A stretch of 5,992 nt of DNA, taken from NCBI GenBank assembly GCA_017441965.1, contig JAFSBF010000114.1, forward strand, positions 1 through 5,992, in the 5' to 3' direction. Shown in pieces: positions 1 to 5,992 of this stretch; position 1 is the stretch's first letter; every line of letters begins with the position of its first letter. Origin of the DNA: Clostridia bacterium. GTDB lineage: Bacteria > Bacillota > Clostridia > UMGS1883. The notes under the pieces are model-generated. The model saw nothing but the letters and a program-made list of their open reading frames with translations, was not told the origin of the DNA and did no database searches. The position numbers and the translations under genes were made by a program.

Positions 1-1927
1 ATTCAATATCTGCGCTTACCTCATAATCGGTCCATTCGAGACCGCCCTCATAAACAGATGTTGTTCTGCCCGTATCTGCCTTTCCCTGCCAGTATGCACC
101 GTTTGACACCTGCCATTTTCCGTCGGTGGAGGTTAGGAAATGGTCAGCACCCTTTTTAAAGTCAAGGGAGAGCATAACCTCATGCTCAGCTTCTTCCTCG
201 CCTAAAACTATTTCCTCCCCTGAAAGAGCAGCGTATATGCCCATATTCCATTTTCCGCTGCGGCTCTTTCCGTTAAAATCTTTATTATCAAGCAGCATTA
301 TGCTTTCATCGCTGCATACAAATTCGCCCGGTAATGCCTGTGCACTGCCTGCAGCAACACTTCCGTTCATTAATCTCCAGTCATCGCCCTCACTGACAAA
401 GTAGGGATTTTCAAAATAACTGTTCTTTTCCATTATTTGCGGATATGCATTATAATAACAGTTATAATCAGAGCTGAATTTTGAAGGCTCCTTCTCATAT
501 AAAATCGCATCTTGGGCGGTGTTCATAAAAATATTATTTCTTATTAAAACATTCCTGTTTGTACCTTTAAACTCAGCTGCACTACGCATACCATCCACAA
601 TATTATTGTAAATGCATAAATCTGTCACATTTTCGCCCTGTATTCCTACTGCTTTTTTATTTGCGTTATCTGAATAGATAACATTGTTTGAAACAGTACA
701 TTTTTTAATTCCGTCAGCCATGCCACCTAAAACAACTGCCGCATCTTCAAGGTCTTCATCGGGAATTATACTGTTTGCACTGATATTAATATTCTCTGCA
801 CCATTTACACAAAAAGTGTTTTTACGCTGTGCTTCAAAGCTGTTTCCCTTTATTTGTATGTTTTTACCGCCAATTACAGTCAGCGCATTTTCACCACCTG
901 AAAAAGAGCAGTTTTCCACACTGACATTCTCTGCATTGTTTATCGTCATTGCATTTTGCACTGATGAAAATACACTGTTCTTTATCCGTGAACCGTTACC
1001 GCTGACACACAAAATTGCTGCCTTTGCATTTTTACCGTGCGTAAACACAATATTTTCTATTGTTATATAATTTGAGGCTTCGGGTATTTCAACCGACGCA
1101 TCATTTTCAACAACAATATTTACATCAGCACCGTATTTTGCCCTGAATACAAGCGGTTTTTCTGCGCTTTCACCACTGTTTTTGAAAACGATTGAGTTAT
1201 CCACGTTATATGTGCCCTCGTCAATAATAACAATTGCATTGCCGAGTGCTTCCTGTGCCGCCTTCAACACAGAGTTCCAAGGCTTTTCATATGTACCGTT
1301 ACCGCCTTCCCTGCCGTCTGCTGAAACATAATATATCTTTTTATCAAGCTTTTGAATAATTGTCCCTCGGCTATCCCTATACGGAACATAAAGTGCATTT
1401 AAAATAACTGTTGCAGCCTCTTCGCGTGTAATATATTCCTCAGGGCGTTTGTCAACATCTGACGATATTCCAAGCAATGCTGCCTGCAAAATATAGTCAT
1501 CGGGATATTTAAAATCCGCTTTTCCGTATTCTAACAGATTTACAACTATTTTAACCGCCTGTGCAAGCGTAACGTTGTCGTCAGGTCCGAAAAGCCCGTT
1601 ATCATATCCGGATACAATATTCTTTTTTGTCATAATGGCAACACTTTCTGCCGCCCAGTGATTTTTTAAATCACTGAATTTATTTTCCGCATGCTCACCC
1701 TTAAAAAGCACACGGGTTAATATCGTTGCAAACTCCGCCCTTGTAAGGAGCTTTTCAGGGTTAAGATTTCCCGCGGTATCTCCCTTTAAAATATCCATTT
1801 CAAAAAGTACATCTACTGCCTTTTCAGCATTTGGCAAAGAAATTTCTGTTTCCTTTTCTCTTGCCGAAGCACTTAAGCAAGTCAGCATTACACAGCCTAC
1901 AAGAAAAAACGAAAGTAATTTTTTCAT
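1..1927 (-). CDS. SLH-anchored secreted right-handed beta-helix protein with C-terminal jelly-roll-like domain (partial, 3' end beyond window)
   Basis: The frame is open from an ATG at 1927 to the window edge, 642 codons with no stop, so the C-terminus is missing. Seen: a signal peptide with Lys at 2-3, a hydrophobic core and an ASA cleavage site after about residue 22. Three SLH modules follow at about 33-78 (LTRAEF motif at 61-66), 83-136 and 142-182. From 198 (IYYVSADG, then KPW at 215-217) begins a right-handed parallel beta-helix with repeated Asn-rich turns (NNAENVSVENCSF, NNIVDG, RNNIFMN). It ends near 551-566 in a FNGKSRSGKWNMGIY segment. Residues about 588-642 (DGKWQVSNGAYWQ, EWTDYEVSADIE) resemble the start of a concanavalin-A-like jelly roll (LamG, CBM66 or DUF1080 type). 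Known: SLH triplets bind secondary cell-wall polymers, and such helices are often polysaccharide lyases, esterases or hydrolases. Inferred: surface polysaccharide binding or cleavage; the exact activity is unknown. AGGAG lies 8 bases before the ATG. The gene starts 18 bases after its paralogue, so co-transcription is likely. Confidence 0.88.
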   Translation of the reverse strand, partial: MKKLLSFFLVGCVMLTCLSASAREKETEISLPNAEKAVDVLFEMDILKGDTAGNLNPEKLLTRAEFATILTRVLFKGEHAENKFSDLKNHWAAESVAIMTKKNIVSGYDNGLFGPDDNVTLAQAVKIVVNLLEYGKADFKYPDDYILQAALLGISSDVDKRPEEYITREEAATVILNALYVPYRDSRGTIIQKLDKKIYYVSADGREGGNGTYEKPWNSVLKAAQEALGNAIVIIDEGTYNVDNSIVFKNSGESAEKPLVFRAKYGADVNIVVENDASVEIPEASNYITIENIVFTHGKNAKAAILCVSGNGSRIKNSVFSSVQNAMTINNAENVSVENCSFSGGENALTVIGGKNIQIKGNSFEAQRKNTFCVNGAENINISANSIIPDEDLEDAAVVLGGMADGIKKCTVSNNVIYSDNANKKAVGIQGENVTDLCIYNNIVDGMRSAAEFKGTNRNVLIRNNIFMNTAQDAILYEKEPSKFSSDYNCYYNAYPQIMEKNSYFENPYFVSEGDDWRLMNGSVAAGSAQALPGEFVCSDESIMLLDNKDFNGKSRSGKWNMGIYAALSGEEIVLGEEEAEHEVMLSLDFKKGADHFLTSTDGKWQVSNGAYWQGKADTGRTTSVYEGGLEWTDYEVSADIE

Positions 1928-1935
1928 CTAAAGCT

Positions 1936-1940
1936 CTCCT
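1936..1940 (-). promoter_or_regulatory. Ribosome binding site of the partial SLH/beta-helix gene
   Basis: On the minus strand AGGAG, within the purine run GGGGAGGAGAG, lies 8 bases before the ATG at 1927. It occupies most of the 18-base gap after the TAA of the upstream gene. This fixes the ATG as the start and allows translational coupling between the two paralogues. Confidence 0.8.
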
Positions 1941-1945
1941 CCCCG

Positions 1946-3844
1946 TTATTGTGCGTTATATATACCTATATCCCACTTTTCGTCACGCGGATTTCCGTCA
2001 AAATCAACCAAATCAACCTTTACTGTCGTACCGTCAAAGCAGCTTACTATTTCTTCGGGAAGCTCTGCGCCTGCATTAATTGCACTGCTTCCGTTTTGAA
2101 GATGCCAGTCATTTAAAATATTGACAAATTTGGGGTCGGCAACACTTCCGCCGATTTTGGCGCCTTTATTTACTTTGAAATAAAGATTGTTCTCTATTGT
2201 TGGATTTACAGGATCATCCTCAAACCTTATTCCCTCTTTAGCGTCAACTACTATATTATTTTTAATAACGGGATTTAAGTTTATGGGGTCCCATTCCCAA
2301 CCCGTCTGTAAACCGTTTGAGTTTACAAGCGAAATTCCTACATCTGCGCCTATAGATAAATTATTAAATGCATATGAATCCTTCGTTCCCATAAAATAGT
2401 ATGCTACTGGAATAAGTCCCTGCTTTGCCGAAATAACAATGTTATTATAGAATAAACTTGAATAAAGCTGATAACCTACATCCTTACCCTTTATAAGATT
2501 ACCATCTGATGAGCCGCCGATTGTAACGCCCGCTATCATCATTGAAACCGTATCGTTTCGCACAATATTGTTGTAAACAAGGGTATTGTTTGTGTTACCC
2601 TTTATCATTATTCCTACACGACCGCTGTCATAAAACTGATTGTTTCTGATAATGCAGGAAGAGCATCTCATAAGGTCGATACCCTCGTGCTTTGCACCCT
2701 GCACTATATTATCCTCAACAAGCACGTGTCTTGCTCTGCCGAGCTTTATTCCTTCTTCATATACGTTCGTGCATTTATTACCTGTAATTTCACAATAGCT
2801 TCCTTCGCATCGAAGTAAAATATCAGAGGTTTTTCCTGCGTCACTTTCCTTTGCAGTTTCCTCCTGTGTAAAGTGGAAATCACGAATGTTGATGTATGAC
2901 TGCTCCTCGGCTATTCTCAGCTTTGTGTTAAGTCTGAGCACCTTTGTATACTTTATAACTGCGCCGTGCTTGTTCCTCGCCTTTATTGTAATGGGCGCAC
3001 CCTCTTTTCCGTTGTAACGAAATACAGTTACGTTATCTTCAAGGTATACACCATCTTCAAATATAGCTGTTGAGCCTGCCTGCATTGTTCCCGCTGCTTT
3101 TTTAAGGGTTTTCCACGGTTTATCCTCTGTTCCGGGGTTAGCGTCCGAGCCGTCAGGGGAAACGTAATATATTTTTTCACCGAGCATACTAAGAAGTGTT
3201 TTTCCGTCTGCATTTTTTGTATAAAGCGCAGATAAAACAAGCTGTGCCGCCTGACCTCTTGTAAGCCTTTCACCAGTAAAGCTAATTTCCTTTACAAAAC
3301 CAAGTTCTGCACCCACAGCAAGATAGCCTATTGTCCAGCCACCCTTTTTCTCTGCTTTCTCTCCGTATCCGAGTGCTTCAACAAGAATTTTTACAGCCTG
3401 CTCGTAGGTTATAAATTCTTCGGGGGCAAAGCAGGAATTACTATGCCCTGATATGTACTTCTTATCGGCAATTACCTGTATTTCACGTGCCGCCCAATGC
3501 TCTTTTTCCACATCTGCAAAGATTTGCTTTGCAACCGTTGCCTTAACAATATGATCAATCGACATAAGTCTTGTCATAATAACGGCAAATTCTGCACGTG
3601 TTATATTTTCATTAGCACGAAATGTCCCGTCAGGATAGCCGTGCATTATTCCAAAGCCTGTAATCTCATTAATTTCCTTTTCGTAAGGAGACGTTGCGGC
3701 ATCCGCATACGTAACTTTCGATGGTTCTTCATACGGTTCATATTCCTCTGTTTCCTCCGCACCAAAATCAAGTGCATAAACAGGTAAAAAATTAAAAAGC
3801 AATATACACGCCAGTAAAATTGCAAGCATTTTTCTCACGTTCAA
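1946..3844 (-). CDS. SLH-anchored secreted right-handed parallel beta-helix protein, putative surface pectin/polysaccharide lyase-like enzyme
   Basis: A 632-residue protein. Seen: a signal peptide (Arg/Lys at 4-5, hydrophobic core, likely cleavage after VYA at 22-24), then a strongly acidic linker (29-40) and three SLH modules at about 46-95 (ITRAEF at 81-86), 107-160 (ITYEQAV) and 168-209 (LTRGQAA). From 225 (IYYVSPDGSDANPGT) a DUF1565-like entry leads into a right-handed parallel beta-helix with turns such as EDNIVQG, IRNNQFYDSG and VYNNIVRN. It closes at 613-630 (VDFDGNPRDEKWDIGIYN), a common end of such helices. A charged patch, KHEGIDLMR (385-393), and a CSSC pair (394-397) lie in the central coils. 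Known: this fold occurs in pectate lyases, rhamnogalacturonases and alginate lyases. I cannot place it in a CAZy family. The start is uncertain: an in-frame TAG abuts the TTG at 3844, so translation begins there or at the GTG at 3838. The latter is 11 bases from the AAGGA site against 5 for TTG. Both keep the signal peptide. Confidence 0.9.
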   Translation of the reverse strand: MNVRKMLAILLACILLFNFLPVYALDFGAEETEEYEPYEEPSKVTYADAATSPYEKEINEITGFGIMHGYPDGTFRANENITRAEFAVIMTRLMSIDHIVKATVAKQIFADVEKEHWAAREIQVIADKKYISGHSNSCFAPEEFITYEQAVKILVEALGYGEKAEKKGGWTIGYLAVGAELGFVKEISFTGERLTRGQAAQLVLSALYTKNADGKTLLSMLGEKIYYVSPDGSDANPGTEDKPWKTLKKAAGTMQAGSTAIFEDGVYLEDNVTVFRYNGKEGAPITIKARNKHGAVIKYTKVLRLNTKLRIAEEQSYINIRDFHFTQEETAKESDAGKTSDILLRCEGSYCEITGNKCTNVYEEGIKLGRARHVLVEDNIVQGAKHEGIDLMRCSSCIIRNNQFYDSGRVGIMIKGNTNNTLVYNNIVRNDTVSMMIAGVTIGGSSDGNLIKGKDVGYQLYSSLFYNNIVISAKQGLIPVAYYFMGTKDSYAFNNLSIGADVGISLVNSNGLQTGWEWDPINLNPVIKNNIVVDAKEGIRFEDDPVNPTIENNLYFKVNKGAKIGGSVADPKFVNILNDWHLQNGSSAINAGAELPEEIVSCFDGTTVKVDLVDFDGNPRDEKWDIGIYNAQ

Positions 3845-3849
3845 CTACA

Positions 3850-3854
3850 TCCTT
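3850..3854 (-). promoter_or_regulatory. Ribosome binding site of the SLH/beta-helix gene, with ambiguous start
   Basis: AAGGA on the minus strand, within GAGAAAGGATG. It is 5 bases before the TTG at 3844 and 11 bases before the in-frame GTG at 3838. The first in-frame ATG (3829) is 20 bases away and would remove the charged N-region of the signal peptide, so it is unlikely. The site runs into an ATG-TAG start-stop pair at 3850-3845, and that TAG is in frame with the gene. Confidence 0.6.
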
Positions 3855-3874
3855 TCTCAGTTCTTCACAATATA

Positions 3875-3904
3875 ATTATATACTGCCCGCTCTTATGAAG
3901 TAAA
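3875..3904 (-). promoter_or_regulatory. Candidate sigma-A-type promoter for the two SLH/beta-helix genes
   Basis: On the minus strand a perfect TATAAT occupies 3875-3880. An 18-base spacer separates it from TTTACT at 3899-3904, which matches 4 of 6 positions of TTGACA. Transcription would start near 3868, about 24 bases before the TTG codon. The -10 box is good but sits in an AT-rich stretch, and the -35 is weak. Its place in the only sizeable intergenic gap favours a real promoter separating the SLH pair from the upstream GH105/acyltransferase pair. Confidence 0.4.
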
Positions 3905-3935
3905 GTGACAAAAGTTCCTATATCACTGCCACTTC
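3897..3935. repeat. Imperfect inverted repeat overlapping the candidate -35 region (possible operator)
   Basis: The half-sites GAAGT-aaa-GTGA (3897-3908) and TCAC-tgcc-ACTTC (3923-3935) are mirror complements: 5 outer and 4 inner base pairs, with 3 and 4 unpaired bases between them and a 14-base centre. The left arm overlaps the candidate -35 box. No T-run follows on either strand, so it does not look like an intrinsic terminator. A binding site for a local regulator is possible, but a dyad of this size could arise by chance. Confidence 0.3.
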
Positions 3936-3965
3936 TACGCTTTATAATCTATATCTATTACGGCA

Positions 3966-4847
3966 TTATTTAAGTGTTTCATTGTTTTTTAAATCATACA
4001 CAAAAAAGCCTACTCCGCTACCCGGCCTTTCTCCTCTGCACAAAAGGTCAGCATAAGCTTTACGAAGTGATGAATTTCTCGGAAGCTCTTCACACGGAAG
4101 CAAATATTTATCTCCAAAAATGCGCCACATAATACGGTTATCAGGATATTCATAGCTTTTTATAAGCTTGAAATCATCCATAAATGATACTATGTTTGAC
4201 CTTTTATCAAGTATCTCCTTGTTTTTAGGATATAAAAGCCACGAGTCACACCGAAACAGTGAAATCTTAAAAAACTCATATGCACGTCTGTAAGAATCAA
4301 GGCGCGTGTATGCGTCAAAGGGTCTTCCGTTTGACGGAATATGTATGCTTATAAATTCATCGCCATTTGTAACTGTCCTTCCTCCAATATGAATATCCTC
4401 TCCGTCATAGATTCCGGTGTTATAGCACATTCTTCCGAGCGTGAATGTTTTCATACGGAAAACGCTGCTAAACCAACCTGCGGAAAAAATCCCCCAAACA
4501 CCATGAACATTAAAGCACTCCATCATTTTACAATGCAAATCCGCCATATTTTCACGCCAGAAATCTTCATCAAATCCCGATTTCAGATATTCCTTTTTAA
4601 GCTCTTTGGAAAGACAAATATAAAACAGCAGCTTTGCAGTGTAAAAGCTTTGCCCTTTACGCTCGGCTATCTGAAAAAGCGGTCCCTTCTCCCCGTCTAC
4701 ATTTATCGTTTCATCATTGTAAAAATTTTCAAGCAGAAAAAGAAACTCCTTATCATCTTTAAACACTTCGTAGGCATTGCACACGCAACCTACTGCCTCT
4801 TTTGGAAAGCTTTGTTCCTGCATAAATTCACAGATATAGTTTTTCAC
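3966..4847 (-). CDS. Putative acyltransferase with NAT_N-like and GNAT-like C-terminal domains
   Basis: A 293-residue protein starting at GTG 4847, with AGGA at 4857-4860, 9 bases upstream. An ATG at 4895 would extend it by 16 residues but overlaps the end of the GH105 gene and has no better site. There is no signal peptide or membrane segment, so it is cytoplasmic. Seen: a helical N-terminal part (about 1-110) rich in Phe, Leu, Lys and Glu, then a C-terminal part with FTLGRMCY (135-142), ISIHIPSNGRPFD (166-178), SYRRAYEFF (185-193), FRCDSWLL (198-205) and a Gly-rich RGERPGSGVGFFVYD tail (271-285). I recognise this motif order, LGR followed by a HIP-x-xG-x-P loop and a C-x-SWLL segment, from memory as the family described by Pfam NAT_N plus GNAT_C, called putative acyltransferases. 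No substrate is known for it. Its position 17 bases behind the GH105 gene implies one transcript and suggests a role in pectin-derived sugar metabolism, but that link is only contextual. Confidence 0.75.
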   Translation of the reverse strand: MKNYICEFMQEQSFPKEAVGCVCNAYEVFKDDKEFLFLLENFYNDETINVDGEKGPLFQIAERKGQSFYTAKLLFYICLSKELKKEYLKSGFDEDFWRENMADLHCKMMECFNVHGVWGIFSAGWFSSVFRMKTFTLGRMCYNTGIYDGEDIHIGGRTVTNGDEFISIHIPSNGRPFDAYTRLDSYRRAYEFFKISLFRCDSWLLYPKNKEILDKRSNIVSFMDDFKLIKSYEYPDNRIMWRIFGDKYLLPCEELPRNSSLRKAYADLLCRGERPGSGVGFFVYDLKNNETLK

Positions 4848-4856
4848 ATTTTCACG

Positions 4857-4860
4857 TCCT
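4857..4860 (-). promoter_or_regulatory. Ribosome binding site selecting the GTG start of the acyltransferase-like gene
   Basis: On the minus strand TTTAGGA is followed after 9 bases by GTG (4847-4845). This favours GTG over the upstream ATG at 4895, which would overlap the end of the GH105 gene by 31 bases. Confidence 0.6.
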
Positions 4861-4864
4861 AAAT

Positions 4865-5947
4865 TTATTCTTTTATTTTTGCAAGTTCTACACACATAAG
4901 CAAAAACGCGCCCATTCCGTGAAGGTCATTATCACTTGTAGGTCTGGTTATGTATTCTTCATATTCACAAACACTTGTGCCTATACAGGTGCCGCCTAAA
5001 ATGATATTATCCCCTTCTTTTTTTACGCTATGCGACAATATTCCTTCAAACCCACGCGTTACAGTTTCCATATACTTTCTGTCAATTATATTCATTCTTA
5101 TAGCCTTTGCCGCTGCATATACAAAAAGGCAGCTGCAGGAGGTTTCAATCCAGTTTTTGGGGTCTGCAACTTTATCAACAAGCTGATACCACATACCGCT
5201 TTTGGGGCACTGATATGTAAGAACCGCTTCCAGCACTTCCTTTTCAATCGCTATGAGTCTCTCATACTCGGGATGTGTTTTGGGCATAAGCTCTAAAATA
5301 TCGAGCATTGCAACAACATACCAACCAAGTGCCCTTCCCCAAAATTCCTTTGAAAGACCTGTTTCTTTATCAGCCCATCCTACTACTCTTGAACAATCCC
5401 ATCCGTGGTATAACAGCTTGGTGTTTTTATCCTGCATATTTTCGTACATTAAAATTGCCTGCTTTGCCGCATTATCAAGAAAATAAGGTTCATTAAAATA
5501 CTGCGTAAACATTGCCTGCAACGGGCCTGCCATATAAAGTCCGTCAAGCCACATCTGATCAGGATACCATTCCTTGTGCCAAAAACCACCTTTTTCATTA
5601 CAAAGCCAGTTACGTATTATCGTTTTAAACAGCAAAAGCACGGTCATATATCTCTTTTCACTATAGCGCTCATATAACGGAAAAAGTAATATTCCTGCCA
5701 TATAATCATCAATTGAGCCCTTTGCAAATCTGATAACTCCGTCTTCAACAATTACACTGTCAACCCAATCCTTAGTATACTTAAGATATTTTTCATCTCC
5801 GCATAACTCATACAGTTTCATCATTCCAGAAAGAAAAACCCCTGCATGATAATGAAAACCGTATACAGGCGGCAATTGTGGTGCCTCAAACTTATTCATC
5901 ATAGTTTTGCAAGCTAAATGAGCATATTCAAGTGCTTTTTCTCTCAT
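4865..5947 (-). CDS. GH105 unsaturated rhamnogalacturonyl hydrolase (YteR/RhiN-like)
   Basis: A 360-residue protein, close to the roughly 370 usual for the family. It has no signal peptide and so is cytoplasmic. Known reaction: hydration-driven removal of the terminal 4,5-unsaturated galacturonate from oligosaccharides left by rhamnogalacturonan lyases. Seen: an (alpha/alpha)6-barrel pattern of alternating helices with MWLDGLYM (132-139, catalytic acid/base Asp135), HGWD (181-184), FWGRALGW (202-209), an ETS segment (258-260) and a C-terminal NDLHGMGAFLL (340-350). The spacing Trp133-Asp135-His181-Trp203-Arg205-Trp209 equals that recalled for Bacillus YteR (141-143-189-211-213-217), a constant offset of 8. 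All the recalled substrate-site residues are therefore kept. An acidic pair, Asp80-Asp81, lies where the related GH88 enzymes have a conserved Asp. The ATG at 5947 has AGGAG 8 bases upstream. It is the first gene of a probable two-gene operon with the acyltransferase-like gene. Related GH105 members act on other unsaturated uronides (for example ulvan or arabinogalactan fragments), so substrate certainty is lower than family certainty. Confidence 0.93.
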   Translation of the reverse strand: MREKALEYAHLACKTMMNKFEAPQLPPVYGFHYHAGVFLSGMMKLYELCGDEKYLKYTKDWVDSVIVEDGVIRFAKGSIDDYMAGILLFPLYERYSEKRYMTVLLLFKTIIRNWLCNEKGGFWHKEWYPDQMWLDGLYMAGPLQAMFTQYFNEPYFLDNAAKQAILMYENMQDKNTKLLYHGWDCSRVVGWADKETGLSKEFWGRALGWYVVAMLDILELMPKTHPEYERLIAIEKEVLEAVLTYQCPKSGMWYQLVDKVADPKNWIETSCSCLFVYAAAKAIRMNIIDRKYMETVTRGFEGILSHSVKKEGDNIILGGTCIGTSVCEYEEYITRPTSDNDLHGMGAFLLMCVELAKIKE

Positions 5948-5955
5948 AATTGTTT

Positions 5956-5962
5956 CTCCTTT
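5956..5962 (-). promoter_or_regulatory. Ribosome binding site of the GH105 gene
   Basis: AAAGGAG on the minus strand ends 8 bases before the ATG at 5947, the same spacing as at the partial SLH gene. It supports the chosen start. Confidence 0.75.
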
Positions 5963-5980
5963 ACAAATATCTTTATATAA

Positions 5981-5986
5981 ATTATA
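5981..5986 (-). promoter_or_regulatory. Candidate -10 box upstream of the GH105 gene
   Basis: TATAAT on the minus strand would give a leader of roughly 27 bases. The matching -35 would lie beyond the window edge, and the stretch is almost pure A/T (including the palindrome ATTATATAAT), so chance matches are likely. Confidence 0.25.
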
Positions 5987-5992
5987 TAATGC

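Noticed and set aside
684..1070. A 128-codon plus-strand frame with hydrophobic stretches that look like membrane segments
   Set aside because: It is antisense to the beta-helix repeats of the partial SLH gene. Hydrophobic-looking antisense frames are expected there, and the sense frame has clear domains.
424..1140. Repeated Asn-rich codon patterns as possible DNA tandem repeats
   Set aside because: The periodicity is at protein level (beta-helix coils) and varies in DNA sequence; no nucleotide tandem repeat is visible.
1889..1927. Lipobox-like LVGC (residues 9-12) in the signal peptide of the partial SLH protein
   Set aside because: The cysteine is too close to the N-terminus for a normal lipoprotein hydrophobic core, an ASA signal peptidase I site follows at 20-22, and SLH modules already give wall anchoring.
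3845..3965. Possible intrinsic terminator after the acyltransferase-like gene
   Set aside because: The only dyad (3897-3935) is imperfect, has a long loop and is not followed by a T-run on the minus strand. Read-through into the SLH genes cannot be excluded.
4341..4862. A 173-codon plus-strand frame opposite the acyltransferase-like gene
   Set aside because: It is fully antisense to a gene with recognisable motifs and its product has no domain pattern. It is best explained as a shadow frame.
5972..5990. AT palindromes TTATATAA and ATTATATAAT upstream of the GH105 gene
   Set aside because: They are almost pure A/T and short, as expected by chance in an AT-rich leader. The region is also cut by the window edge.
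1..5992. CRISPR arrays, tRNA or rRNA genes, transposases, integrases and toxin-antitoxin or defence genes
   Set aside because: None seen; almost all of the window is covered by four metabolic or surface-protein genes on one strand.

Overview
The window is AT-rich and compact. Every gene lies on the minus strand, with good Shine-Dalgarno sites (AGGAG/AGGA) and gaps of only 17-18 bases inside gene pairs. Two of the exported proteins carry triple S-layer homology (SLH) modules. Together this points to a low-GC Gram-positive bacterium of the Clostridia, probably a plant-polysaccharide degrader from a gut or anaerobic habitat. The style, SLH-anchored beta-helix proteins beside an unsaturated-uronyl hydrolase, resembles specialised pectin degraders such as Monoglobus. 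That resemblance is inference; the species cannot be named from this sequence.

In the direction of transcription (right to left) there are four genes. (1) At 5947-4865 is a cytoplasmic GH105 unsaturated rhamnogalacturonyl hydrolase with its catalytic motifs intact. (2) At 4847-3966, 17 bases downstream, is a protein with the two-domain architecture I associate with NAT_N/GNAT_C putative acyltransferases; its substrate is unknown. A 121-base intergenic region (3845-3965) follows. It holds a candidate promoter and an imperfect inverted repeat but no convincing terminator. (3) At 3844-1946 is a secreted protein made of signal peptide, three SLH modules and a right-handed parallel beta-helix. (4) At 1927 to the window edge, 18 bases downstream, is a paralogue of gene 3 with the same layout plus an extra C-terminal jelly-roll-like domain. 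It is cut by the edge after 642 codons.

A plausible joint role is pectin use, probably of the rhamnogalacturonan I type. The two SLH proteins would sit on the cell surface and bind or cleave the polymer by a lyase-type reaction, leaving unsaturated ends. Imported unsaturated oligosaccharides would then lose their terminal unsaturated galacturonate to the GH105 enzyme. No transporter, regulator or recognised lyase family is visible, so the substrate rests mainly on GH105. The least understood parts are the acyltransferase-like gene and the beta-helix chemistry.
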